The position numbers and the translations under genes are program-made. A DNA stretch of 64,000 nucleotides from positions 1 to 64,000 of the forward strand of contig CAYSCX010000007.1 of NCBI GenBank assembly GCA_964429575.1. The letters are read 5' to 3'. Shown here in pieces: positions 16,513 through 24,532 of this stretch; the first letter of the stretch is position 1; each line of letters begins with the position of its first letter. Under the pieces are notes generated by a model, which worked only from the letters and a program-made list of their open reading frames with translations, ran no database searches and was not told where the DNA came from. This DNA is from CAYSCX01 sp964429575 (GTDB lineage: Bacteria; Desulfobacterota; Binatia; Binatales; Binataceae).

Positions 16513-16970
16513 GCCACGCGCTGATCGAGTTGAAGAATAATCCCGTCGGGATCCTCGAACAGGCAGGTCAGATATTTCCTGCCCGGCTTGTCGCCATAGC
16601 CGCTCGAATCGGTCTCGGTTGGCGGCACTAGAAGCTTAACGCCCGCGCCCTTGAGTTTCTCGCAGATACCCTTGAGGTCGTCGACCCACCATGAGAAATG
16701 CGAGATGCCCACTTGGTCGAGCTTCATCGCCTCGCCGGGAGTTCCGCCGGGCATCTCCGAGAGCACGAGAAATCCGCTGCTTAGGCCGCTGCCGTAATGC
16801 AGATGCACCGCGCGGCGCTCGCCCTTGTCGGGACTCGCGTAAAGGCTCTTCATCCCGCCGATCGGCTGCATCGCGTCGTACCTGACCTCGAGCCCGAGCA
16901 GGTCGCGGTAGAATTTGAGTGAACGTTCCATGTCGCGCACGCCGATCGCAACGTGTGAAACTCCGTTCAT
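16509..16970 (-). CDS. VOC-family (glyoxalase-like) protein
   Basis: A 153-residue vicinal-oxygen-chelate protein with two paired beta-alpha-beta-beta-beta modules: VSHVAIGVRDMERSLKFYRDLLGLEV at the start and QVGISHFSWWVDDLKGICEKL then LFEDPDGIILQLDQR in the second half. The His in SHVAIGV and the Glu/Gln near the C-terminus are at the usual metal-ligand positions; the final Q instead of E is a notable change. Proteins like this include epimerases, lyases and extradiol dioxygenases; the reaction is unknown. A second copy, broken, lies immediately upstream on the same strand. Confidence 0.82.
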   Translation of the reverse strand: MNGVSHVAIGVRDMERSLKFYRDLLGLEVRYDAMQPIGGMKSLYASPDKGERRAVHLHYGSGLSSGFLVLSEMPGGTPGEAMKLDQVGISHFSWWVDDLKGICEKLKGAGVKLLVPPTETDSSGYGDKPGRKYLTCLFEDPDGIILQLDQRVA

Positions 16971-17018
16971 TGCTTTCTCCTCGCGGCCTGCCCTGGCGCA
17001 AGCGCTGCGGGCGTTCCG

Positions 17019-17291
17019 TTACGACAGGCGCTGATCGAATTGCACGATAATCCCGTCGGGGTCCTGGAACAGACAGGTCATCACTTTCTTCCCCGGCTGC
17101 TCGCCGTATGCAGCCGTATCCGATTCCATCGGCGGCACCAGGATCGGCACGCCAGCGGCCTTGAGCTTCTCGACCCGCTCGCGCAGATCGTCAACCCAGA
17201 ACGCGAAATGGTGGACCCCCACCTGGTCGAGCTTGATCGCCTCACCCGCAGCGTCACCCGGGTTCTGTGACAACACAATGAAGCTCGCGTG
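17019..17291 (-). pseudogene. VOC protein, C-terminal fragment
   Basis: About 90 codons on the minus strand match the second half of the intact VOC gene just downstream: SFIVLSQNPGD, EAIKLDQVGVHHFAFWVDDL, LFQDPDGIIVQFDQR. Reading upstream, homology ends at about 17291, where a copied piece of the propeller gene begins. The matching N-terminal half lies at 18332-18469, so one gene has been split by about 1 kb. The codons between the two halves (about 15-18 residues in the intact paralogue) are missing, so this is insertion with loss. Confidence 0.85.
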
Positions 17292-17400
17292 AGGGCCGGG
17301 TGCTTCATCTCAACGGTGCTGCAAACAACGGTGGTCGGGGGGACTCAAGGAACCGCAGGGATTGGTTCTCGCCGGCGCGACCAACTCTACGTCGTCGATG
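17292..17400 (+). repeat. Duplicated fragment of the propeller gene
   Basis: Bases 17292-17400 match 15227-15331 inside the propeller gene at roughly 90% with a few small indels (shared start AGGGCCGGGTGCTTCATC, shared end GTCGTCGATG). The indels destroy the reading frame. It is an ectopic copy sitting exactly at the left breakpoint of the insertion into the VOC gene. Confidence 0.85.
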
Positions 17401-17544
17401 TGATCCGTCCGCGCGCGTCATGGCTCTCCAGTGACAGATGAAAAATTCGCCTCTCCTTTTGCTGGATCAAGTTTTGAGGAGGCACACGCTGAAGGCTTGC
17501 TGGTCGCACCGGATTCGGACCTCGAAGCTGTCAACATTTGGATT

Positions 17545-18189
17545 CTAAGGGCTTACGTCCGATCTTTTGAGACGCAGCTTATCGACCCTCGCGATACGGT
17601 CTGTTCCCGGGATTCCCTTCAGCTCAGCATATTGTCCTTGTTGCCGTCCGACCTCCAGCCATTCCAGAATTTGCGCGTGAGCTTTTGGGTTTACGATTAA
17701 GAGTGAGATCGAGAACCTCCTAGTGGCGCCATCTTCAAATATGGTTTTTTTCCATTTACCATTCCCATCTGCAAGAACTTCGCCTTCTTTTGGCCAGATA
17801 AGGCTGCCAGTTTCGACAGCTAACCAAAGGTGCATATCAGGCGGAATGCCAAGTGCCAACCCAGCACAGGCGATAGTTCTGCCAATAATCTGATCCGGGC
17901 CTGGATAGTCTATACTACCGCTACGCTGATATGATCGTCCATCAAAATTGGCCTCGCGCCGCACGAAGAAGAGGGAGACGATGTAGCCAATCAGCGGCGC
18001 GAGCACAACAGTACCGACTAGCCATACAAGGTTGGTCGGTACTGTTGATCGAAGTAAGACTACCAACAATACTGCTACGATCCCCGGTAGCCCGTATGCA
18101 AGTACAGGTGGCCATTTCGTGCTTTGTTTCACCAAGGGGCCATACACCTCACGCAGGGCCGCGATGATCGGATTGTCATTTCTGAGCAT
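17545..18189 (-). CDS. Two-TM membrane protein with a C-terminal PPDMHLWLAVE-type domain
   Basis: A 214-residue protein from ATG 18189, preceded by GAGGTG (a GTG at 18198 is in frame). Residues about 28-48 and 56-80 form two membrane helices separated by a short polar turn, so both ends should face the same side. After the second helix comes a soluble domain of about 110 residues with IPPDMHLWLAVETG, IWPKEGEV, GNGKWKKTIFEDG, FSISLLIVNPKAHAQILEWL and a Gly/Pro-rich end. I recognise this pattern from memory as a small beta-rich domain found after diverse membrane or signalling modules, function unknown to me. The gene lies in DNA inserted into a VOC gene, indicating transfer. Confidence 0.65.
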   Translation of the reverse strand: MLRNDNPIIAALREVYGPLVKQSTKWPPVLAYGLPGIVAVLLVVLLRSTVPTNLVWLVGTVVLAPLIGYIVSLFFVRREANFDGRSYQRSGSIDYPGPDQIIGRTIACAGLALGIPPDMHLWLAVETGSLIWPKEGEVLADGNGKWKKTIFEDGATRRFSISLLIVNPKAHAQILEWLEVGRQQGQYAELKGIPGTDRIARVDKLRLKRSDVSP

Positions 18190-18331
18190 GATCGGCACCT
18201 CGACTAGTCAGGTTTAAGACGCCATCAGCTGCAAAGTTCACTACTTTCCTTAGGGAGAACTCTTGTAGAGTTGGGTCATTTGACAATTCCCAAACGTCTC
18301 GTCGCCGAGCAATTGCGTTCACGATCGAGCG

Positions 18332-18469
18332 AGTGGCGAACAGCCTCTTCAGACCGCCGATATTCTCCATCGTGTCCAGGGTGACCCGCAGTCCCAGCAG
18401 GTCCCGGTAAAAGTGCAGGGACCTTTCCATGTCGCGCACGCCGATCGCAATGTGTGAGACGGCCCGCAT
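18332..18469 (-). pseudogene. VOC protein, N-terminal fragment
   Basis: The minus-strand frame from ATG 18469 gives VSHIAIGVRDMERSLHFYRD and continues to about GGLKRLFAT, closely matching the start of the intact VOC protein at 16970. Beyond residue 46 the frame reads unrelated residues to a stop. It is the missing front of the fragment at 17019-17291. The gene was therefore transcribed leftward in tandem with its intact paralogue before being broken. Confidence 0.85.
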
Positions 18470-18477
18470 TGATGCCC

Positions 18478-18636
18478 TAGCAGGGTGTTGAGAAAAGCGT
18501 CGAACCGCAAAATGGCACGGACTTCATTTGCAACGCCCTGCGTGAAGACTGGCTTCCTTCCTAATCTTCTCCCCCTCTGGGGGAGACGCGAGAGAGGGAG
18601 CAGGCCGTTGAAAATGGCTTTTTCAACAGCCTGCTA
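18478..18636. repeat. Composite inverted-repeat element, copy 2
   Basis: The left end is TAGCAGGGTGTTGAGAAA (18478-18495) and the right end TTTTTCAACAGCCTGCTA (18619-18636), inverted repeats with two mismatches in 18. An internal TTGCAACGCCCTGCG at about 18528-18542 looks like the right end of a 66-bp unit, so this may be a short unit followed by a second unit. The second part (CTTCCTTCCT, TCTTCTCCCCC, GAGACGCGAGAGAGG) recurs at 44733-44790. Confidence 0.8.
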
Positions 18637-18964
18637 CCTCCATGTAATTGCGCAACGGTCATGTCCGCCGCGCGCGCTCCGGTTCCGCGTCATACGCAAG
18701 AGCTAGTTACCGTCCGAGGCTCGATGTCAAGGCTGCGCTTGCCCTCGAGCCGGGTCTTTGAGTTGCGGAACTCTAACCTGCTAGAAGCGAATTGGCAGGG
18801 TATTGGAATCGGAAATAGCTCAGAGGATTCCACCCTCCCACGACAGGCTGCGTGAAAAAGGGCCACCCTCCAGTCATCTTCCGATTTCGAGAGTGGAGAT
18901 GAGGTGGAGATGAGAAGGAGCGGCGCCACGCACGGGCGCGGCGCAGCGCCCGGAGCGTATCACG
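18637..18964. other. 328-bp gap, nothing recognised
   Basis: No gene or RNA recognised. Short open frames on both strands have no family features. The promoter of the SDR/SnoaL/CMD group presumably lies here, but no clear elements were identified. Confidence 0.4.
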
Positions 18965-19720
18965 ATGGGCAGACTCGACGGCAAAGTGGCGTGCATAACG
19001 GGAAGCGGTTCCGGAATCGGCCGCGCCGGCGCAATTCTCTTTTCGCGCGAAGGCGCCAGGGTAATCGTCGCCGATATATCGCGTGAGGGCGGCGAGCGCA
19101 CGGTCGAGATGGTGCGCGATCTTGGCGGCGACGCGACCTACGTACACACCGACGTGACCGATCCCGACAGCGTCGAGCGCGCGATTGCAACGGCGATCGC
19201 GGCCTACGGCAAGCTCAACGTGCTATACAACGACGCCGGCGGATCGACGGCGCAGGACGGACCCGTCACCAAGGTCTCGATCGACGAATTCTGGCGCACG
19301 ATCAAGGTTGACCTATTCGGCACCTTTCTGTGCTGCAAGTACGGCATCCCCGAATTCATCAAGGCCGGCGGAGGTTCGGTCATCAACACGACCTCGTACG
19401 TCGCGCTCGCCGGCATCAAGGGGCGCGACGCCTACACCGCCGCCAAAGGCGGCGTGCTCGCGATCACGCGCTCGATGGCCGCCAATTACGCCAAACACAA
19501 GATTCGCGTGAACGCGATCGCGCCGGGCGTCATCCTCACCGAGCGCGTCAAGAAATTCATCGCCGCCGATCCGCGCATGGGCCGGACCAGCGATCAACAC
19601 ATGCTCGGAATGGGCGAACCCGAGGATATCGCGCACATGGCGCTTTTCCTCGCCTCGGACGAAGCGCGCATCATCACTGGCGCGATCTTTCCGGTCGATA
19701 GCGGATGGTCCGCGGCGTGA
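18965..19720 (+). CDS. Short-chain dehydrogenase/reductase
   Basis: A complete 251-residue classical SDR. The cofactor motif TGSGSGIG is at 13-20, NDAGG occupies the NNAG position, catalytic Ser is in NTTSYVALAG and the YxxxK pair is YTAAK near 157. The C-terminus GAIFPVDSGWSAA is typical of FabG-like enzymes. An acidic residue after the second strand (VADISREGG) suggests NAD rather than NADP. It is followed after 39 bases by a SnoaL-like gene and then a CMD-family gene, likely one operon for oxidation of a secondary alcohol in a catabolic route. Substrate unknown. Confidence 0.9.
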   Translation: MGRLDGKVACITGSGSGIGRAGAILFSREGARVIVADISREGGERTVEMVRDLGGDATYVHTDVTDPDSVERAIATAIAAYGKLNVLYNDAGGSTAQDGPVTKVSIDEFWRTIKVDLFGTFLCCKYGIPEFIKAGGGSVINTTSYVALAGIKGRDAYTAAKGGVLAITRSMAANYAKHKIRVNAIAPGVILTERVKKFIAADPRMGRTSDQHMLGMGEPEDIAHMALFLASDEARIITGAIFPVDSGWSAA

Positions 19721-19759
19721 CCGGATCGGCGCCGCCACAGTCGAAAGGAGGATTGTACG

Positions 19760-20185
19760 ATGGCATCGTTGCTCGAAGAGAAGGACGCGATCCGGGATCT
19801 GATGTCGGCATATTGCTTTCACGTTGACAATGGCGACTTCGAGAAATTCGCGGCGCTCTTCACCGAGGACGCGATCTTCGACGCCGGAGCCTTGGGCAAG
19901 TCGCAGGGCCGCGAGGCAATTCACAAATTCATCGCGTCAGCGGTGCCTCGCCAGGGTGAAGGCCCCGCACGCAAGCATTGCACGCTAAATCATCTGATCC
20001 GCGTCAACGGCGCCGAAGCCAATGCCGACAGCTACATCATCGTCTTGCGCGAGTCCGACGGCGGCATCATCGCGTCGCTCGCCGGCCGTTACGAGGACAT
20101 TTTGGTAAAACAGGGAGGCGACTGGCGCTTCAAGGTGCGCAAGATTCATTTCGATATCGCCGGCGATCTGGGCCTCAAGCGATAG
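19760..20185 (+). CDS. SnoaL-like / NTF2-fold protein
   Basis: A 141-residue protein with the NTF2-like cone fold expected for the SnoaL_4 family: EEKDAIRDLMSAYCFHVDNGDFEKFAALFTEDAIFD at the start, REAIHKFI in the middle and a beta-rich end with GRYEDILVKQGGDWRFKVRKIHFD. A strong AAAGGAGG site lies before ATG 19760. Such proteins act as small lyases, isomerases or dehydratases, or as dioxygenase beta-subunit relatives, in steroid and aromatic catabolism. Its position between an SDR and a CMD protein supports a catabolic role, without identifying the substrate. Confidence 0.85.
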   Translation: MASLLEEKDAIRDLMSAYCFHVDNGDFEKFAALFTEDAIFDAGALGKSQGREAIHKFIASAVPRQGEGPARKHCTLNHLIRVNGAEANADSYIIVLRESDGGIIASLAGRYEDILVKQGGDWRFKVRKIHFDIAGDLGLKR

Positions 20186-20277
20186 GCCCCGTGGATCGCA
20201 ACGCGGCAGCCGGCCAGGGGGCCGCCAACTCGCCGGTTTTGGTCGTACCAATTCAACTTGATCAGGAGGACGCGGCA

Positions 20278-20832
20278 ATGGCGCTGTTACCGTATCTCGA
20301 GGAAAAGGACGCATCTCCGGAGGTGCTCAGAATCCTCAAACAGCGGCCAGTGGTGCTCAACGTACAGCGGATGACCGCCAACGCGCAGGGGATTTTCCTC
20401 GAGCGGAGCCGGCTGAGCAACGCACTCTTTACTCAGATCAAGCTCGACCCGCGGCTCCGGGAAATTGCGATACTGCGAACGGCGAAGGATTGCCATTCGG
20501 TTTACGAATGGACGCAGCATGTTCCCGCGGCAAAGCACGTCGGTGTCACGGAAGGGCAGATCGCCGCGCTCGAAAATTGGCAGAACGCCGGGTGCTTCAA
20601 CGAACTGGAACGCCTCGTACTGCAGCTCACCGATGAAGTGAACGCCAATGTCAAGGGCCGCCGCGAAACGCTCGAAGGACTCAAGAAACATCTGAGTCCC
20701 GGCGAGATAATCGAGTTGCTAATCATAATTGGCCATTGGCGTCAGACCGCGAGCATCCTGGAAACCACCGAAGTCGAACTCGAGGATTTCGCCGGCAAGG
20801 TCAACATCCTGGCGGACACGCGCGCTCGCTGA
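20278..20832 (+). CDS. Carboxymuconolactone decarboxylase-family (AhpD-like) protein
   Basis: A 184-residue all-helical protein. The CMD signature is RLREIAILRTAKDCHSVYEWTQHVPAAKHVG, where the EW..H triad replaces the CxxC of AhpD peroxiredoxin reductases; this is the decarboxylase/hydrolase-like version. ATG 20278 with AGGAGG ten bases upstream is chosen over the longer frame that starts inside the SnoaL gene. It ends the three-gene group begun by the SDR. The reaction is unproven; related proteins occur with aromatic and steroid degradation genes. Confidence 0.82.
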   Translation: MALLPYLEEKDASPEVLRILKQRPVVLNVQRMTANAQGIFLERSRLSNALFTQIKLDPRLREIAILRTAKDCHSVYEWTQHVPAAKHVGVTEGQIAALENWQNAGCFNELERLVLQLTDEVNANVKGRRETLEGLKKHLSPGEIIELLIIIGHWRQTASILETTEVELEDFAGKVNILADTRAR

Positions 20833-21626
20833 GACGAGTCGGGCGGCGCGGCGCTCGCAGCGATGATGCAGGCCGCCGATTTGCCCGACGGCGATCACGT
20901 TTACGCTCTCCGGCAATCGCCGAGCTCGGGTCGCTTGAGCAGCGACATGGCGTTCAGCCAGCACGGCGATAGCCGATGCAGGCAAACCCAAACCGGGCGG
21001 CGTGAGAACGAGAGCCGAAGCCGGCCTGGCCGGTGAGGTCGAAGCACGCTCAATCGCTGTCGATCGGTGATGACCTCGAATTCCAAAGCCGCCCCACTGC
21101 GAAACCAGCAAGCGACGGAGGAACAGATGGCAGACAAGTGCGTAAGCACGCGGGCGACCCTACGGCGGCTGGTCGCAGAGAACCAGACTTTTCCTCGAAG
21201 ATGGAGTTTGAGCATCGGCGCCGGTTCGCCTGGCCCCTTAAGATCAGTCAGTGGCCGGCAGTAATTGGAATCACCCCGACTCGGGCAGCCGGGCTCTAGT
21301 TAACTCGCGAATCGTTGGGGAGGGAGCGCTGCGTGAACCGGATCACCATCCCGAAGGCCTGCTCCTTGCCAAGTAACGATCGAGGCCGTTTGACTAACTG
21401 ATCAACCGGTACAAAAGATCGGGCAGGCCAGGTAGGGCCCTGCAAATGCAAGTCAGCATCGTCAGAACACGCAAATACCGAATGCGCGGAAGCACCCCAC
21501 GGCTCTCGCCTGGGTAGAATAACCCGATGCGCCCGGACAGCGCTTCGAGAGAAGTGTGATGGCAATCTACGAGAAGATGACTCGCGATCAGCCGGGGGCC
21601 GCGAACACGCGTGGAGGGGAATCGGC
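20833..21626. other. 794-bp gap with possible gene scraps
   Basis: No full gene recognised. A 45-codon frame from ATG 21127 (MADKCVSTRATLRRLVAENQ) has a good GGAGG site and could be the start of a truncated protein. A 23-codon frame, MAIYEKMTRDQPG..., runs from 21559 and ends in an ATGA overlap with the methyltransferase-esterase gene at 21627, so it could be a leader peptide or a gene remnant. The rest has no recognised feature. Confidence 0.4.
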
Positions 21627-23618
21627 ATGAATGACTTCGCCATCAAGCGCGAGCGAATGGTTCGAGAGCAGATAGCCGCCCGTGGAGTTCGCAACCCGGC
21701 CCTGCTCCGCGCGATGCAAACCGTCCCGCGTGAAGCTTTCATCCCGGAGGATCTGGCCGAGTTCGCGTACGACGATACGCCTCTCCCGATTGAGGGCGGC
21801 CAGACCATCTCGCAGCCCTACATCGTTGCCCTGATGATCGAACGCGTGGAACCGCGCCAAGGTGACCGCGCTCTCGAGATAGGAACCGGCTCGGGCTACG
21901 CGGCAGCCGTCCTCTCTCGCGCGGTAAGCGAGGTCTACACCGTCGAGCGGCACGAGGAACTCGTCAATCTCGCGCGGTCACGATTCGCCGATCTCAGCTA
22001 CGGAAACATCCGCGTCATGCACGCCGACGGCACTCTCGGATGGCCTGAGCACGCACCTTATGACGTGATTCTGGTGACGGCCGGCGGGCCGCACGTGCCC
22101 AAGCCGCTCCTCGAGCAACTGGCGGTAGGCGGTCGTCTGATCATACCCGTCGGAGGCACCTCGCGGTTACAACGCCTGGTGAGAGTCACCCGCTCTGCCG
22201 AAGGCCGATTTGATGATGAGGATCTCGGCGAGGTCCAGTTCGTTCCATTGATCGGCGTAGAAGGCTGGGAGCCGAGCGTTGCCTCCGCCGGTCGCCCTTC
22301 CACTCAACGCAGCCGGCCCGCAACCATCGCGAAGCTCATTCGCGAGACGGCCGAGCCTATCGGCGACATCGATCAGGTCGACATCAGCCCATTGCTGGAC
22401 CGGATCGGCGATTCGCGGGTCGTCCTACTCGGCGAAGCAACTCACGGAACCTCGGAGTTCTACCGAATGCGGACCCGCATCACGAAGGAACTGATCTTGC
22501 GGCGCGGGTTCAACTTCGTCGCGGTCGAAGCAGACTGGCCCGACGCCGCTCGAATCAACCAGTACGCGCGCCACTGCCCGCCACGACAGGAACAGTGGAA
22601 GGCATTCACCCGCTTCCCTACGTGGATGTGGCGAAACCGCGAAGCGCTCGAACTCGTCGAGTGGCTGCGCGCTTGGAACGCCGAAATATCCGACTCAGAG
22701 CGTCGCGCCAGTTTCTACGGCTTGGACCTCTACAGCCTATTTACGTCGATTAACGCCGTCATCAGCTATCTCAGCGGCGTCGACCCGGCGATGGCGGCGA
22801 CCGCGCGCCGACGGTATGGATGCCTTACGCCGTGGGAGCGCGATCCTGCGGTATATGGGCGCGCAGTGCTGAGCGGACGCTACCGAGCCTGCGAGGCGCC
22901 GGTCGTCGCGATGCTGGGCGAAATGCTCAAGAAGCGAATCGAATACTGCGAGCGCGACGGCGAGCGCTTCTTCGACGCCGTGCAAAACGCGCGGCTTGTG
23001 GCCGCTGCAGAGCGCTACTACCGCGCGATGTTTTACGGTTCAGTCGAATCGTGGAATCTCCGCGATCAGCACATGTTCGACACTCTTGAACGGTTGCTGG
23101 AATTCCATGGACCCAGCAGCAAGGGAATCGTGTGGGAGCACAACTCGCACGTCGGGAACGCTGCTGCTACTGAGATGGGCGCGCGCGGCGAATACAACGT
23201 AGGCCAATTATCCCGCACGCGGTTCGCCGAACGGGCCTTTCTTGTCGGCTTTGGCACCGACCATGGTACGGTCGCGGCGGCTTCGGACTGGGACGAGCCG
23301 ATGGAGATTAAGCGGATACGGCCGTCGCACGAAGCCAGTTATGAGCGCCTGTGCCACGACTCCGGCGTCGAAGCTTTCATGCTGCATCTCCGGGAACCTG
23401 TGCGACCGGAGGTGCGCGACGAGCTGCGTGCTGCCCGACTCGAGCGCGCCATCGGCGTCATTTATCGACCCGAATCCGAGCTAATGAGCCACTATTTCCA
23501 CGCGTGTCTGCCGCGACAGTTCGACGAGTTCATATGGTTTGACGAGACACGCGCGGTGTCCCCGCTTCCATCGCTCGTTGCGCCCGGCGTTCCGGACACC
23601 TACCCGTTCGGCATGTAG
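21627..23618 (+). CDS. Protein-L-isoaspartate methyltransferase fused to an erythromycin-esterase domain
   Basis: A 663-residue two-domain protein. Residues 1-215 are a PCMT: VREQIAARGVRNPALLRAM, the QPYIVALM segment and the AdoMet motif EIGTGSGYAAAVLS near 90; this domain repairs isoaspartyl sites with AdoMet. Residues about 230-655 are an erythromycin-esterase/EreA-like domain with LLGEATHGTSEFYRMR, FVAVEADWPDAARIN, GLDLYSL and WEHNSHVGNA, which hold the His and Glu residues of that fold. The start overlaps a short upstream frame by ATGA. The esterase domain may have another hydrolytic role; macrolide resistance should not be assumed. Confidence 0.88.
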   Translation: MNDFAIKRERMVREQIAARGVRNPALLRAMQTVPREAFIPEDLAEFAYDDTPLPIEGGQTISQPYIVALMIERVEPRQGDRALEIGTGSGYAAAVLSRAVSEVYTVERHEELVNLARSRFADLSYGNIRVMHADGTLGWPEHAPYDVILVTAGGPHVPKPLLEQLAVGGRLIIPVGGTSRLQRLVRVTRSAEGRFDDEDLGEVQFVPLIGVEGWEPSVASAGRPSTQRSRPATIAKLIRETAEPIGDIDQVDISPLLDRIGDSRVVLLGEATHGTSEFYRMRTRITKELILRRGFNFVAVEADWPDAARINQYARHCPPRQEQWKAFTRFPTWMWRNREALELVEWLRAWNAEISDSERRASFYGLDLYSLFTSINAVISYLSGVDPAMAATARRRYGCLTPWERDPAVYGRAVLSGRYRACEAPVVAMLGEMLKKRIEYCERDGERFFDAVQNARLVAAAERYYRAMFYGSVESWNLRDQHMFDTLERLLEFHGPSSKGIVWEHNSHVGNAAATEMGARGEYNVGQLSRTRFAERAFLVGFGTDHGTVAAASDWDEPMEIKRIRPSHEASYERLCHDSGVEAFMLHLREPVRPEVRDELRAARLERAIGVIYRPESELMSHYFHACLPRQFDEFIWFDETRAVSPLPSLVAPGVPDTYPFGM

Positions 23619-24532
23619 ACATCCGCGGCGCGGATCGCAGGTCGCTGAGATGGATCAGGCTATCGGAAAGGTATTGAGGAAGCTCGAATGGATGCGCGAA
23701 CAGCGCATGTGGCCCAATGGGCTGCGGTACTTGTGCCTACCGAAAACTCAAATCCGAGTATAACGATAGTGCAACCCGCCCAGGACGGGGAGAGCAACGA
23801 TTCCTCCCACAAGCTGAGCGGGCCGCGGGATGGGCGTGTCTTTGCTTAGGGGCAGATGCCTCCAGACTTCATTATAACAAGCGGCGTCGGCTCTCCGGAT
23901 GCGGCGCAAGTGTGATTCACGAAACACAACTTTTCAAGCCACTGTCGTGCCAGGTCGCGCCCGCCGAATGGAAATCTTGCGCTCCCCCGCCCGCGACGCG
24001 CTCCGGCAGGTCTTTCGATGGGGCATGCCTGGTCGACCGCTGGCCACCCGGCACCGCCGGTGTTGCCAACGGCTACATTTGCCGTGTTACGGATTCGATC
24101 GTCTAGCAGGGAGTTGAGAAACCCAGAACATGGCGCGGCGGACGCGCAGGTGTGCTCAACTGCCTGCTACAAGTCTGGACGGATACCCGGCCGGAACTTC
24201 TTGCCGGGCAGTGCATCCTAGTGGGCACGGATAATGCTCAGGCCCTGCGTGCACTCAAGCGGGAGATCGCACGGCGCCTGGTGTGCGATGAACGACGGGC
24301 CGATGCGCATACATTCGCTGTATTCCGCGCGCCGCGCGACCGCCTGACGTTGAAGGAAACCGCGGAGGTTGCTCGGCAGTCCGAGCGGACTTGAGGGAAA
24401 AGCGTAGGACGTGATGAGTTGGCTGCCGAAAAATCTCCAGAAAATGTAAATTCAAGTGACGGATACCACCGACGACTAAAGCATCGCTCCAATGCGCTCA
24501 ACACGGCTACAGGACAACAACAGGACAACAAG
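23619..24532. other. 914-bp gap with short gene remnants
   Basis: No complete gene recognised. A 37-codon frame at 23650-23763 (MDQAIGKVLRKLEWMREQRMW...) looks like the beginning of a larger protein cut short. A frame ending at 24394 (VGTDNAQALRALKREI... and RDRLTLKETAEVARQ) has coding-like composition but no recognised family. Repeat copy 3 sits between them at 24104-24169, consistent with rearrangement. The acsA promoter should lie near the right edge. Confidence 0.45.
24104..24169. repeat. 66-bp inverted-repeat element, copy 3
   Basis: The left end TAGCAGGGAGTTGAG (24104-24118) and the right end CTCAACTGCCTGCTA (24155-24169) are inverted repeats. The total length of 66 bp equals copy 1. 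Its left 35 bases, including AAACCCAGAACATGGCGCGG, are nearly identical to the half copy at 41586. Confidence 0.8.

Noticed and set aside
17431..17700. An 89-codon plus-strand frame beginning MTDEKFASPFAG
   Set aside because: Its second half is antisense to the two-TM protein, it lacks a ribosome site, and starts right after a copied fragment; not convincing as a gene.
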